In this document: in pieces, positions 7,005-15,793 of the stretch | How the letters are laid out: each line of letters begins with the position of its first letter | Position numbering within the stretch: position 1 is the first letter of the stretch | Source of the DNA: Castellaniella sp. | GTDB taxonomy: Bacteria; Pseudomonadota; Gammaproteobacteria; Burkholderiales; Burkholderiaceae_B | Direction: 5' to 3' | Assembly: GCA_019104865.1 (NCBI GenBank) | Contig: JAHRWZ010000055.1 | Location: 1 to 64,000, forward strand | Length of the DNA: 64,000 nucleotides | Notes under the pieces: generated by a model | Databases searched by the model: none | What the model was told of the DNA's origin: nothing | Seen by the model: only the letters and a program-made list of their open reading frames with translations | Position numbers and translations under genes: made by a program

Positions 7005-7861
7005 CGCTGCCTCCAGACCTTGCCAAACGCCTGCGGGCCATCCAGGAATCACCCAGCTACCGGTTGGCGCAGGAAGACGTCGAACTGCTCGGGGAAAAAG
7101 ACCTGCGGCCGCTGCGTCTCCAACTCGAACTGCTCAAACCCGAACGCGTCCTGCTCGAGCAAGGCGTGGGTTCGACGATCGTGGTGTTCGGCAGCGCGCG
7201 CGTGACCGATGTCGAGACCGCCCATGCACGGCTTGCCGCACTGCAGAAAACAACCACGGCCTCGGCAGGCGCGGACACACGCCGCGAACTGGCGCTTGCC
7301 CGCCGCCGGGTCGAACAGGCTCGCTACTACGAGCAGGCACGCCGCTTCGCCCAACTGATCTCATGCCGCTTCCAGAAGGAGGAACGCTGCGATTTCGTGG
7401 TCGTGACCGGAGGTGGACCCGGGATCATGGAAGCCGCCAATCGCGGGGCCTTCGAGGTCGGTGCACGATCGATCGGGTTCAACGTCAACCTGCCTCACGA
7501 ACAGGAACCCAATCCTTACATCAGCCCGGAACTGGCATTTCGCTGCCATTATTTCGCCTTGCGCAAGATGCACTTCCTGTTGCATGCGCGCGGCCTGGTC
7601 ACCTTTCCCGGCGGCTACGGTACGTTGGACGAGCTGTTCGAGGTGCTGACCCTGATCCAGACCCGCAAGATAGAGCCGATCCCTGTGGTGCTGGTCGGAC
7701 GGGATTTCTGGCGCCGGACCATCGACTTCGACTATCTGGTGGACGAGGGCTATATCGCGCCGACCGACGTTGACCTGTTCACCTGCGTCGACGAAGCCGA
7801 GGAAATCATGGCCGCGCTGGAACGCTTCCATGCGGGCCGGATACCGGCCAACGCACCATGA
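7001..7861 (+). CDS. LOG-family protein (lysine-decarboxylase-like Rossmann fold)
   Basis: 286 residues. Motifs: VFGSAR in the first strand, GGGPGIMEAANRG starting near residue 137, and PGGYGTLDE at 203-211. These are the nucleotide-binding signatures of the LOG/TIGR00730 group, whose studied members are cytokinin nucleoside 5'-monophosphate phosphoribohydrolases or nucleotide N-glycosidases, not decarboxylases. There is a 100-residue N-terminal helical extension. The frame extends upstream to 6785, but the homologous region fits the ATG at 7001. Confidence 0.85.
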   Translation: MTLPPDLAKRLRAIQESPSYRLAQEDVELLGEKDLRPLRLQLELLKPERVLLEQGVGSTIVVFGSARVTDVETAHARLAALQKTTTASAGADTRRELALARRRVEQARYYEQARRFAQLISCRFQKEERCDFVVVTGGGPGIMEAANRGAFEVGARSIGFNVNLPHEQEPNPYISPELAFRCHYFALRKMHFLLHARGLVTFPGGYGTLDELFEVLTLIQTRKIEPIPVVLVGRDFWRRTIDFDYLVDEGYIAPTDVDLFTCVDEAEEIMAALERFHAGRIPANAP

Positions 7862-7892
7862 CGCGTAGCAGGCAGGATTTTTCCGCTGAGAA

Positions 7893-9254
7893 TCACAGCG
7901 GACACACCTGATCCTGACGCGGCACGATCGCATCCCAGCCGAGCTCGCGCCGGATCCGCACGCGCAGCGCCTCGGATGCGTCCGGTTCCCCGTGGACGAT
8001 GAATACCCGGCGCGGCCGCCGCTGAAAGCCGGCCAGCCAGCGCATGAGGTCATTGCTGTCCGCATGCGCCGACAGCGTTGGCAACTCGGTGACCTCGGCG
8101 TTCACGGGAATCCATTGACCATGAATGCGCGTCTCGCGGGCACCACCGACGAGCAATTTGCGGCCGCGCGTGCCAGCCGCCTGGAAGCCGGAAAACAACA
8201 GCGTGTTGCGATGATCGGGCGCGAACGCCGCGATATGGTGCAGCACTCGCCCACCGGTCGCCATGCCGCTGGCGGAAATGATCACTTTGGGGTACGGATT
8301 GGCCGACAGCGCCTTGGATTCCTGGACATCGCGGATACAGTGCACCGCGTCGCAGGCCGCCTCATAATCGTGAGGCGGCAGCCGATGGTCGTCCGGGTAG
8401 GCGCGCATCAGGTCGCTGGCGCTGGTCGCCATCGGGCTGTCCAGGTAGATCGGCACGTTGCGCAGCCGGCCGGCGCGGCGCAGCCACCACATTCCGTAGA
8501 TCAGCAATTGGGCACGCCCGACCGCGAAAGCGGGCACCACCACCGTGCCCCCACGCTTTACCGTGCGCTCGATCACCTCACCCAACGCCTGCATGGGATC
8601 GCCGGGTTCATGCAGACGATCACCGTAGGTGGACTCGATCACCACATAGTCCGCGTCAGGCACAGGATCCGGATCATGCATCACGAGGTCGTTGTAGCGG
8701 CCCAGGTCGCCCGAAAATGCGATGCGTACGCCACCGATATCCACCTGGGCGGTCGTCGCCCCCAGGATATGGCCCGCACGACGCAGCAGCAACGATGCCT
8801 CGCCCGGCAGCGCCTGCTGGTGATACAGCGGCACAGAGTGGAACAACCTGATCGCGCGCTCGGCATCGGCCGACCCATACAGCGGCAGCGCCGGCTCGTG
8901 TTTGCTGAAGCCCTTGCGGTTGGCGAAGTCGGCATCCTTTTCCTGCAAAAAGGCGCTGTCGCGCAATATCAGGGCGGCAACGTCCCGGGTAGCCGCCGTG
9001 GCATGGATCCGGCCACGAAAGCCATCACGCGCCAGGCGCGGCAGGTATCCGCAATGGTCCAGGTGCGCGTGCGTCAGCACCACCGCGTCGACCGACTGCG
9101 GCTCGACGGGCAGACGCTGCCAGTTCAGTTCACGCAGGTTTGCCAGGCCCTGAAACAGGCCGCAGTCGACCATGATGCGAGTATCGCCATGAGTCAGCAG
9201 GTGCTTCGAGCCCGTGACAGTGCCTGCAGCACCCAAAAAGGTCAAAGATGGCAT
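7893..9254 (-). CDS. Beta-CASP metallo-beta-lactamase (RNA-processing exonuclease type)
   Basis: 453 residues. HAHLDH at 62-67 is the metallo-beta-lactamase motif II; a further His lies in RRAGHILGA, and an Asp in FSGDLGRY. The beta-CASP cap and C-terminal SAHADSNDLMRW and VHGEP motifs follow. The architecture matches bacterial CPSF/YSH1-like ribonucleases, which bind two zinc ions and cut or trim RNA. It starts 3 bp after the stop of the HslR-like gene, so the two RNA-related genes are probably co-transcribed. Confidence 0.88.
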   Translation of the reverse strand: MPSLTFLGAAGTVTGSKHLLTHGDTRIMVDCGLFQGLANLRELNWQRLPVEPQSVDAVVLTHAHLDHCGYLPRLARDGFRGRIHATAATRDVAALILRDSAFLQEKDADFANRKGFSKHEPALPLYGSADAERAIRLFHSVPLYHQQALPGEASLLLRRAGHILGATTAQVDIGGVRIAFSGDLGRYNDLVMHDPDPVPDADYVVIESTYGDRLHEPGDPMQALGEVIERTVKRGGTVVVPAFAVGRAQLLIYGMWWLRRAGRLRNVPIYLDSPMATSASDLMRAYPDDHRLPPHDYEAACDAVHCIRDVQESKALSANPYPKVIISASGMATGGRVLHHIAAFAPDHRNTLLFSGFQAAGTRGRKLLVGGARETRIHGQWIPVNAEVTELPTLSAHADSNDLMRWLAGFQRRPRRVFIVHGEPDASEALRVRIRRELGWDAIVPRQDQVCPL

Positions 9255-9257
9255 GGC

Positions 9258-9641
9258 CTACCGCCCCCGAATCTGATCGATCAGCCGCCGGTCGCGCTTG
9301 GTCGGCCGGCCGGCAGCCAGATCCAGCGCCGGTTCCGGCGCCAGGCGGCGCTGCTCGGCAGCCCGCGCACGCGCCGCCGTGCTGTCGGCCGTTTCCTGAT
9401 ACAACAGGGCTGCCTGGGGCGCGGGGCCGCGCGCGCCGCTAAGCGCCCGTACCTCGACCTCGATGTCGAAACCGGGTTTGCGCACCCGGATCCGGTCACC
9501 CACACCGACTTCGCGCGCCGGTTTGGCGACGATCTGCTCGTTGATCTGAACACGCCCCGCCGCGACTTCATGCGCAGCCAGACTGCGGGTCTTGTAAAAA
9601 CGCGCAGCCCATAGCCATTTGTCGAGTCGAAGCTTGTCCAT
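9258..9641 (-). CDS. hslR: S4-domain RNA-binding protein, HslR-like
   Basis: 127 residues. The S4 domain is at residues 1-65 (LRLDKWLWAARFYKTRSLA, then AAGRVQIN), followed by a basic tail. E. coli Hsp15/HslR binds stalled 50S subunits carrying peptidyl-tRNA and helps recycle them after heat shock. Length and tail composition fit. It lies directly upstream of the beta-CASP nuclease gene. Confidence 0.88.
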   Translation of the reverse strand: MDKLRLDKWLWAARFYKTRSLAAHEVAAGRVQINEQIVAKPAREVGVGDRIRVRKPGFDIEVEVRALSGARGPAPQAALLYQETADSTAARARAAEQRRLAPEPALDLAAGRPTKRDRRLIDQIRGR

Positions 9642-9653
9642 CCAGTCATTTCC

Positions 9654-9974
9654 TCAGTGATGCTGCCAGAACGTCCCGTGCACATAGGTCGGCGTTTCCG
9701 CGTAGGGGGCCGGCGGCTGCCACAGCACGGCCACATACCAGGTCGACCACGCCACAATGATAAGCGACAATACCCAAAGCCACACCGGAATGGGTGATGG
9801 GGATTCGGCGCGGCGCGTGCCCGAACTCTTGGCGGCGATGCACAGGGCCAGCCCGATCATCGCCGGGCTGGCCCAGGCGTAAAAAGTGTCATTCGTGTAG
9901 ATCGGTCGAAGACGCCCAAGCCAGTTCCGCATCGGCCTGTTCCTGTCCCGCGGGTCGTGAAACGATTGCGACAT
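9654..9974 (-). CDS. Small membrane protein, 106 residues
   Basis: The start is ATG 9972-9974, with GGAGGT about 12 nt upstream. Two hydrophobic segments are seen (residues about 34-48, AWASPAMIGLALCIA, and about 65-85, VWLWVLSLIIVAWSTWYVAV), with a short polar N-terminus. No family is recognised. It stops 12 bp before the hslR start and may be the first gene of that transcript. Confidence 0.6.
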   Translation of the reverse strand: MSQSFHDPRDRNRPMRNWLGRLRPIYTNDTFYAWASPAMIGLALCIAAKSSGTRRAESPSPIPVWLWVLSLIIVAWSTWYVAVLWQPPAPYAETPTYVHGTFWQHH

Positions 9975-10071
9975 TGTCCATGTCCCACCTCCTTCACTTC
10001 CCCCTGCGGTCAGCGTACGCTTGAATGGTGTCGTATTCCTGAATCCCGGCACTGCGAACGTAGTCAAGATC

Positions 10072-10629
10072 ATGCCCAGCCTGCCCACTCTCTACACCAT
10101 TGGCCATTCCACCCACGATCTGGCCACCTTCGCCGGACTACTGACCGGAGCGGGCATCGAGCTGCTGGTGGACATCCGCACCGTGCCGCGCTCGCGAACC
10201 AATCCGCAGTTCAACCGGGACACGCTGCCAGAGGCATTGGCGGCATTCGGGATCGCCTACGAACACATGGCCGCCCTGGGCGGGCTGCGCGGCAAGTCCA
10301 AGACCGTGGCGCCGGGCGTCAACGGTTTCTGGGAGAACGACAGCTTCCACCATTACGCCGACTATGCGCTATCGGACGATTTCCGCCAGGGGCTGGAAGC
10401 GCTGATCGCCCAGGCGCGTGCCCGACGCTGCGCCGTCATGTGCTCCGAGGCTGTCTGGTGGCGCTGTCACCGGCGCATCGTCGCCGATCATCTGATCGCG
10501 CGCGGCATCCCCGTGTTCCACATCATGGGGCCCGGGCACATCGACGCGGCCAGCCTGACGCATGGGGCGGTCATCCGGCCCGACGGCACCGTGGTCTACC
10601 CGCCCGCCGGTTCGCAGGCGCCGGGCTGA
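10072..10629 (+). CDS. DUF488 family protein
   Basis: 185 residues. It begins LYTIGHSTHD and contains LVDIRTVPRSRTNPQFN, GLRGKS and CSEAVWWRCHRRIVADHL, the conserved DUF488 signatures with a CxE..(7)..CHR motif. The molecular function is unknown; members are cytoplasmic and often single genes. ATG 10072 is divergent from the small membrane protein gene. Confidence 0.88.
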   Translation: MPSLPTLYTIGHSTHDLATFAGLLTGAGIELLVDIRTVPRSRTNPQFNRDTLPEALAAFGIAYEHMAALGGLRGKSKTVAPGVNGFWENDSFHHYADYALSDDFRQGLEALIAQARARRCAVMCSEAVWWRCHRRIVADHLIARGIPVFHIMGPGHIDAASLTHGAVIRPDGTVVYPPAGSQAPG

Positions 10630-10887
10630 CCTGCCCAGCGCGACACTGCGGATCGATGCCATCGACAAAACCACCCCTCTCGCTGTCCCCGAAACGCCAG
10701 CCACTGCGCCAGCTTCCATGGGCCTGGCACCGCTCGCTCTCAGGCCCTACGTTCAGTCAACCGTCAACGTCGTAAATGTTGGTATCCATGGAGAACCATT
10801 CCACGCCGCCATGATCTGAGCATCAGGTGGATCACAAACCACTCGTTGGGATGCAAGTGTGCCCCGACATTCTCTGGAGTTCTTGTC

Positions 10888-11109
10888 ATGACGACACGTT
10901 CCCGCATTGCCTATCTGGCGGCCTGCTCTGTGGCCGCTTTCGGCCTCGCCACGGCCTCGCCTGCCTTCGCCGCCAGCACGGCAGGCACCCCCGCCCAGAC
11001 CACGGCCCAGGCGAGCGCGAAACCCGCCCCGGCCCACAAGGCCAAGGTGCACAAGGCGAAGAAAGCGCGCCATCCGGCCGCCAAGAAAAACACAGCAGTG
11101 AAGAAATAA
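10888..11109 (+). CDS. Small exported Ala/Lys-rich protein
   Basis: 73 residues. Residues 1-28 are a signal peptide ending SPAFA-A; the rest is Ala/Thr then a Lys-Ala-His-rich tail (AHKAKVHKAKKARHPAAKK). Composition resembles acid-shock proteins (Asr type), which are cleaved in the periplasm and buffer it, but I would not name it on composition alone. GGAG lies 9 nt upstream of the ATG, and a terminator follows. 10630-10887 upstream shows no gene. Confidence 0.65.
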   Translation: MTTRSRIAYLAACSVAAFGLATASPAFAASTAGTPAQTTAQASAKPAPAHKAKVHKAKKARHPAAKKNTAVKK

Positions 11110-11130
11110 GTCCTTGCCGTGGTCATGCCA

Positions 11131-11163
11131 AACGCCGCAGCTTCACGCTGCGGCGTTTTTTTC
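11131..11163 (+). terminator. Terminator of the Ala/Lys-rich protein gene
   Basis: 10-bp stem AACGCCGCAG (11131-11140) with CTGCGGCGTT (11148-11157), followed by a run of T. Confidence 0.8.
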
Positions 11164-11216
11164 ATGGTTTTTCGATACACTGAGCCTTCTTCGACACGAT
11201 CCCCCGCCGTCTCCGC

Positions 11217-12446
11217 ATGCACCTGCGCCGCAATGCCCTGCACAATGAGCTGCACGCCCGTCCGTCGATGTATTTCGACGCACCCGCGCAGGTCTTTCAC
11301 TTGGCCTTTCTGGATGAAGACGATGCGGCGCAATCCATCATCCGGACTTTGTGCGACCGGCATGTCGCACTGGCCGACCCCACGCTGCCTCAGGGCGAAT
11401 TCCCGATCGGCGATGCTCGCCTGAAGTGGGAACGGCACACGGAATTCCTGACCCTGACGCTGGTGACCCCCGGCACCCAAGCAAGCCCCTGGTCCGCCCT
11501 GCCAGCTGTGCTGGCCGAGGTCGCCGAGGCGCATAGCAGCCTGCTGATCAATGCCGATCAAATCTGTGTGGAATCCGAGGACTCTTGGCGTGGCGACCTG
11601 GCGCAGTACGGCTTTCACGACCCGCTGGGTTCCAATCTGGACGACGGCAAGGCTACCGTCTGGAGCGACCTGCGACTGAACGGCAACGGTCTGAACCGCA
11701 TGCTGGTGCTTAACCGCCAGTTCGACGGACGGCGCCTGGGCCGGATGGTCCGCCGGCTGCTGGAGGTCGAGACCTACAGACTGATGGCATCGCTGACGCT
11801 GCCGGTGGCCCGGTCCCTGAGCGGCGAACTGCGCCAGTATGAGACCGAACTGGTCGCCCTGTCCGACGACAACGCGCATACCGGTGCGGAAGACATCCGG
11901 GCGCTGCTCAAACGCATCACCCGCCTGTCGGCCCGCGTCACGCAGACCCAGGCCCGCACCCGGCTGCGCTTCAGCGCCACCGAGGCCTACGCCCAGCTGG
12001 TCTTCGAACGGATCGCCGAGCTGCACGAAAGCCGCACCGGCGACTGCCAGAAACTGGGCACCTTCATCGAACAGCGTTTCCGACCGACGGTGCGCTACTG
12101 CGAATCCACCGACCAGCGCCTGACCCGCCTGGGTAGTGCCGTGGCGGATCTGGGAAACCTGCTTCAGGCTCGCGTGCAGGTGGACATGGAAGAACAGAAC
12201 AGCCAGATCCTGCAAAGCCTGAGCACCCGCGCCGATACCCAGATCAAGATCCAGAAAGCGGTGGAAGGCTTGTCCATCATCGCGATCAGCTATTATTTGC
12301 TCAGCCTCTTCAAGCTCCTCTATCAGGGCCTCCTGACGGTGGGGTTCGATCTGTCACCGCGCGCCGCCCTGCTCGCCGGCATGCCGCTGGCCGTGATCAT
12401 CATCGGCACCATCGCCTACCAGATCCGCAACGCCCGACGGCACTGA
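11217..12446 (+). CDS. DUF3422 family membrane-anchored protein
   Basis: 409 residues. The N-terminus NALHNELHARPS is the hallmark of DUF3422. A large soluble region with coiled-coil character (about 190-330) precedes two C-terminal membrane segments (about 352-372 and 380-400). The function is unknown; members are usual in Beta- and Alphaproteobacteria. The downstream AI-2E type permease gene begins 19 bp later and is probably co-transcribed. Confidence 0.88.
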   Translation: MHLRRNALHNELHARPSMYFDAPAQVFHLAFLDEDDAAQSIIRTLCDRHVALADPTLPQGEFPIGDARLKWERHTEFLTLTLVTPGTQASPWSALPAVLAEVAEAHSSLLINADQICVESEDSWRGDLAQYGFHDPLGSNLDDGKATVWSDLRLNGNGLNRMLVLNRQFDGRRLGRMVRRLLEVETYRLMASLTLPVARSLSGELRQYETELVALSDDNAHTGAEDIRALLKRITRLSARVTQTQARTRLRFSATEAYAQLVFERIAELHESRTGDCQKLGTFIEQRFRPTVRYCESTDQRLTRLGSAVADLGNLLQARVQVDMEEQNSQILQSLSTRADTQIKIQKAVEGLSIIAISYYLLSLFKLLYQGLLTVGFDLSPRAALLAGMPLAVIIIGTIAYQIRNARRH

Positions 12447-12465
12447 CGCTCCATACGATACCCGC

Positions 12466-13584
12466 ATGAACACGACGACCCTACACTTTCGCAGCTTCCT
12501 GCTCCTGCTGACCGCCGTCTCGTTCGCGTTCCTGAGCATCCTGCTGCCGTTCTACGCCGCGATTTTCTGGGGCAGCGTGCTGGCCGTGATCTTCAGCCCC
12601 CTGCATCGGCGTCTGCTGCGTCTTCTGGGGGGACAGCGGCCCGGACTGGCCGCATTCCTGACCTTACTGTGCATCACCCTGATCGTGATCCTGCCCCTGC
12701 TGTTCATCGCGGGGGCCCTCGCCAACGAAGTCGCAGGCCTGTACACCCGCATCAACACCGGCCAGCTGAATCTCGGCCAGTATTACGAGCAGATCGTCGC
12801 CGCCCTGCCGCCATGGGTGCATGGCTGGCTGGATTCGGTCGGAGTGGGCGATCTGCTGAGCATCCGCGAAAAGCTGTCGACCGGCGCCCTGCAGGGCAGC
12901 CAGTTCCTGGCCAAACAAGCCGTCAGCATCGGCCAGAACACCTTCCAGTTCGTCGTCGGCCTGGGCGTGATGCTGTATCTGCTGTTCTTCCTGCTGCGCG
13001 ACAGCACCGAGATGATCCCCACGCTCAAGCGCCTGATCCCGCTCCAGGACGAGCACCGGCACAAGCTTTTCCAAAAGCTCGCAACCGTGGTCCGGGCGAC
13101 GGTGAAGGGCAACATCATGATCGCGGCCACCCAGGGTCTGCTGGGCGGGCTGATGTTCGCCTTCCTGGGAATCCAGGGCGCGCTGTTCTGGGGCGTGCTG
13201 ATGGCTTTTCTGTCCCTGCTGCCGGCCATCGGCGCCTCGCTGATCTGGGCGCCGGTCGCAGTGTATTTTCTGGTCACTGGCGCGTGGTGGCAGGGCATTA
13301 CCCTGACCCTGTTCGGGGTTCTGGTAATCGGCTTGATCGACAATCTGCTGCGGCCGATCCTGGTGGGCAAGGACACCAAACTGCCCGACTACGTCGTGCT
13401 GATCTCGACGCTGGGCGGCCTGTCGGTCTTCGGCCTGAATGGCTTCGTGATCGGCCCGCTGTTCGCCGCCCTGTTCATGTCCTGCTGGGATCTGTTCCCC
13501 GACGCAGTCGCCATGATCCAGAATGCCCGCCGCCAGGATGATGCATTGGACAGCGCCGAGAAGCCGGACAACGGCAACCCGTAA
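12466..13584 (+). CDS. AI-2E family transporter (PerM/YdiK type)
   Basis: 372 residues with about eight hydrophobic segments: two near the N-terminus, a soluble loop around 80-150, and the rest in the C-terminal half, including GLIDNLLRPILVG, a family signature. Members export or permeate small molecules; few substrates are proven, and the AI-2 role applies only to some. It ends about 120 bp before the tRNA-Thr gene. Confidence 0.88.
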   Translation: MNTTTLHFRSFLLLLTAVSFAFLSILLPFYAAIFWGSVLAVIFSPLHRRLLRLLGGQRPGLAAFLTLLCITLIVILPLLFIAGALANEVAGLYTRINTGQLNLGQYYEQIVAALPPWVHGWLDSVGVGDLLSIREKLSTGALQGSQFLAKQAVSIGQNTFQFVVGLGVMLYLLFFLLRDSTEMIPTLKRLIPLQDEHRHKLFQKLATVVRATVKGNIMIAATQGLLGGLMFAFLGIQGALFWGVLMAFLSLLPAIGASLIWAPVAVYFLVTGAWWQGITLTLFGVLVIGLIDNLLRPILVGKDTKLPDYVVLISTLGGLSVFGLNGFVIGPLFAALFMSCWDLFPDAVAMIQNARRQDDALDSAEKPDNGNP

Positions 13585-13637
13585 GACGAGGCGTGGTTCA
13601 TCGCCCCCGTTCCTGTGTAGGTTCCAGAAAATTCATG

Positions 13638-13643
13638 TACAAT
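13638..13643 (+). promoter_or_regulatory. Probable -10 box for tRNA-Thr
   Basis: TACAAT lies 62 bp upstream of the tRNA. No good -35 is seen at 16-18 bp (the nearest is TGTAGG), so this is a weak call. Confidence 0.35.
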
Positions 13644-13664
13644 GCTTGGCTTTGGTGGAGGTCG

Positions 13665-13701
13665 CCACTTCACCTGAAGTGGCAGGTTATCAGAACCTGC
13701 C
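13665..13701 (+). repeat. Two consecutive hairpins in the tRNA-Thr leader
   Basis: CCACTTCA/TGAAGTGG (13665-13672 with 13675-13682) and GGCAGGTT/AACCTGCC (13681-13688 with 13694-13701) stand back to back between the -10 box and the mature 5' end at 13705. They share two bases, so they are partly exclusive. Confidence 0.6.
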
Positions 13702-13704
13702 ATG

Positions 13705-13780
13705 GCCGGCTTAGCTCAGTTGGTAGAGCAGCTCATTCGTAATGAGAAGGTCGGGGGTTCGACTCCTCTAGCCGGCACCA
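13705..13780 (+). tRNA. tRNA-Thr (anticodon CGT)
   Basis: 76 nt including an encoded CCA. Acceptor GCCGGCT pairs with AGCCGGC; D-arm GCTC.AGTTGG..GAGC; anticodon stem CTCAT/ATGAG with loop TTCGTAA giving anticodon CGT; T-arm GGGGGTTCGACTCCTC. It reads the codon ACG. Confidence 0.95.
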
Positions 13781-13790
13781 AAGAAATCAA

Positions 13791-13830
13791 ACAAAACCGC
13801 CAACCTTAACAGGGTTGGCGGTTTTGTTTT
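13791..13830 (+). terminator. Terminator of tRNA-Thr
   Basis: 15-bp stem (13791-13805 with 13813-13827) and a T-rich 3' arm, starting 10 bp after the tRNA. Confidence 0.85.
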
Positions 13831-13834
13831 GCAC

Positions 13835-13873
13835 GTAAATGGGGCAGAACCTGATCAGTCCGGCCCCATTTAC
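13835..13873. repeat. 11-bp perfect inverted repeat, possible mobile-element remnant
   Basis: GTAAATGGGGC (13835-13845) and GCCCCATTTAC (13863-13873) flank 17 nt. The arms look like IS terminal repeats, and the position just behind a tRNA gene is a usual insertion hotspot. No transposase is present. Confidence 0.4.
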
Positions 13874-13929
13874 GACCCCCTCGGTTGTCTTGTGGATCCT
13901 TCTCATGCGGATCCTGCGGCAATTAGGTC

Positions 13930-14145
13930 TCATATATTATGGTGCGCGTGTTGCGCGCTCATCCCGAACGCGTGCATCAGGCAGCTGCTGATGAAACCGC
14001 TGGACAGAACCGCATCACCACTGACGGTCAGAAATGCGATCAGCACGAGTGTCGTCGATGCGAAGCCCGCCAGGCCAAGAACACCCAGGACGACCGCTGT
14101 CAGGCCCGACATTTTCTGTAGTTCGGCGGTTTTTGTCATGTTCAT
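13930..14145 (-). CDS. Small membrane protein, 71 residues
   Basis: Two hydrophobic segments (about 14-39 and 43-60) and a short His-containing tail (SAQHAHHNI). The start is ATG 14143-14145, or the ATG two codons later; no clear ribosome site. The base composition is lower in GC than its neighbours. It is divergent from the cytochrome b561 gene. No family is recognised. Confidence 0.5.
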   Translation of the reverse strand: MNMTKTAELQKMSGLTAVVLGVLGLAGFASTTLVLIAFLTVSGDAVLSSGFISSCLMHAFGMSAQHAHHNI

Positions 14146-14205
14146 CCGGCGTTCATCCCGGCAAGCCTACTATGATCCGGTCCGCTGCCAAGGGAACTCC
14201 CGACC

Positions 14206-14748
14206 ATGCAATCCCCTCAAAATCATTACAACCGCCTGTCGATCGCCCTGCATTGGCTGACGCTGGCGCTGCTGATCGCCGTCTATGCGCTGATCGAACT
14301 GCGCGACCTTGCCCCCAAGGGCAGCGCGCTGCGCGACGGTATCCAGATGTGGCACGAGACGCTGGGGTTGACCGTGTTCTGCCTGTTCTTTTTCAGGCTG
14401 GCGGTGCGCAGGACGTTCGGTATCCCGCCCATCACGCCCGAGCCGCTGGCCTGGCAGCATACGGCTGCCCGCGTCATGCACTGGGCACTGTACCTGTTCC
14501 TGATCCTGACCCCCGTGCTGGGCTGGATCACGCTCAGTGCCCAGGGCAAAGTCGTGCCGTTTTTCGGCTACGAATGGCCCGCCCTGATGGGCCCCGACAA
14601 GGCCTGGGGTCACGACCTGAAGGAAATCCACGAAACCATCGGCAATCTGGGCTACTACCTGATTGGCCTGCACGCGCTGGCGGCGTTGTATCACCATTAC
14701 ATCGTGGGCGACAACACCCTGCAAAGGATGCTTCCCAGGGGGCGTTGA
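14206..14748 (+). CDS. Cytochrome b561
   Basis: 180 residues with four membrane helices. Heme-ligand His candidates are in ALHWLT (His16), WHETLGL (about 50), and the C-terminal GHDLKEIHETIGNLGYYLIGLHALAALYHH region (several His). The protein has the size and pattern of bacterial CybB-type cytochrome b561, an inner-membrane diheme protein that moves electrons between quinol and periplasmic partners, some acting as superoxide:quinone oxidoreductases. Confidence 0.9.
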   Translation: MQSPQNHYNRLSIALHWLTLALLIAVYALIELRDLAPKGSALRDGIQMWHETLGLTVFCLFFFRLAVRRTFGIPPITPEPLAWQHTAARVMHWALYLFLILTPVLGWITLSAQGKVVPFFGYEWPALMGPDKAWGHDLKEIHETIGNLGYYLIGLHALAALYHHYIVGDNTLQRMLPRGR

Positions 14749-14795
14749 CCCCAGGATCACGCCTCACCCCGCCGCTCCGCTACCGGTGGAACATA

Positions 14796-14824
14796 TTACA
14801 AAAGGTCGATCGATACATTATATT
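14796..14824 (+). promoter_or_regulatory. Sigma-70-type promoter of the metallo-hydrolase gene
   Basis: -35 TTACAA (14796-14801), 17-bp spacer, -10 TATATT (14819-14824). The transcript would start near 14831, about 54 nt ahead of the ATG at 14885. Confidence 0.65.
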
Positions 14825-14884
14825 TGGCGTGCTGAGGCTGGAAATCCGAACCGGGTGCCCGAGCCCTAGACGGAGAGAGCCGCC

Positions 14885-15757
14885 ATGTCCATTCGGATCC
14901 AGCCGTTCCACGACACCGCCACCGGTACGGTCAGCTACGTGCTGTCGGATCCGGCCAGCGGGATGGCCGCGGTCATCGACTCCGTGCTGGACTACGACGC
15001 CAGCTCCGGGCGCACCCGAACCACGGCCGCCGACCGCATCCTGACGTACATCCACGACCAGCAACTGATCGTGCAATGGATCCTGGAAACCCATGCCCAC
15101 GCCGACCATCTGTCGGCGGCAGCCCACATCCGTCAGCACGCGGGGGGCAGAATCGCGATCGGCGAGCACATCCGCCAGGTGCAGGGGGTATTCAAGAAAC
15201 TCTACAACCTGGGGGCGGAATTCCTGGCCGACGGCAGCCAGTTCGACCACCTGTTCACCGATGGTGAAACGTTTCCGATCGGCTCCCTAACAGCTACGGC
15301 GATGCTCGTGCCAGGCCATACGCCCGCCGACATGGCCTATCGGGTGGAGGACGCCGTGTTCACCGGCGATACCCTGTTCATGCCCGACCTGGGCACGGCC
15401 CGCACCGATTTCCCGGGGGGCGATGCCCGGGTCCTGTATCGGTCGATCCAGCGGATCCTGGCGCTGCCGGACGCGACCCGTCTGTTCGTCTGCCACGACT
15501 ACCCGCCGGACACACGCCCCGTCGCCTGGGAAAGCAGCGTGGCCGAGCAAAAATCCCGCAACATCCATGTGCGCGACGGCGTCACGGAATACGAATTCGT
15601 CGCGCTGCGCCAGACGCGGGACGCCACCCTGGCTGCGCCCACGCTGATCCTGCCCGCGCTGCAGGTCAACATCCGCGCCGGGCAACTGCCGCGCCCCGAG
15701 GCCAACGGCGTCTCTTATCTGAAGATCCCGCTCAATGTCCTGGGCTCGAATGCCTGA
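14885..15757 (+). CDS. Metallo-beta-lactamase-fold hydrolase, persulfide dioxygenase-like
   Basis: 290 residues. HAHADH is at 70-75; PGHTPADMAY, FTGDTLF and CHDYPPD supply further metal ligands. This pattern belongs to the ETHE1/Blh and glyoxalase-II-like group; ETHE1 members oxidise glutathione persulfide with a mononuclear iron, while glyoxalase II hydrolyses thioesters. The FTGDTLF...DLGTARTDFPGGDA motif favours the persulfide dioxygenase side. No rhodanese or BigR-type regulator is adjacent. Confidence 0.8.
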   Translation: MSIRIQPFHDTATGTVSYVLSDPASGMAAVIDSVLDYDASSGRTRTTAADRILTYIHDQQLIVQWILETHAHADHLSAAAHIRQHAGGRIAIGEHIRQVQGVFKKLYNLGAEFLADGSQFDHLFTDGETFPIGSLTATAMLVPGHTPADMAYRVEDAVFTGDTLFMPDLGTARTDFPGGDARVLYRSIQRILALPDATRLFVCHDYPPDTRPVAWESSVAEQKSRNIHVRDGVTEYEFVALRQTRDATLAAPTLILPALQVNIRAGQLPRPEANGVSYLKIPLNVLGSNA

Positions 15758-15793
15758 TCATGGCCATACGCACCAGGCCCATCAAAGCCCGAA

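Noticed and set aside
7992-9614. 540-codon open frame on the plus strand
   Set aside because: Antisense to the beta-CASP nuclease and HslR-like genes, with no ribosome site or recognisable domain.
13829-14260. 143-codon frame across the tRNA-Thr downstream region
   Set aside because: It runs through the inverted repeat, the antisense of the small membrane gene and the cytochrome b561 start; no coding signal.
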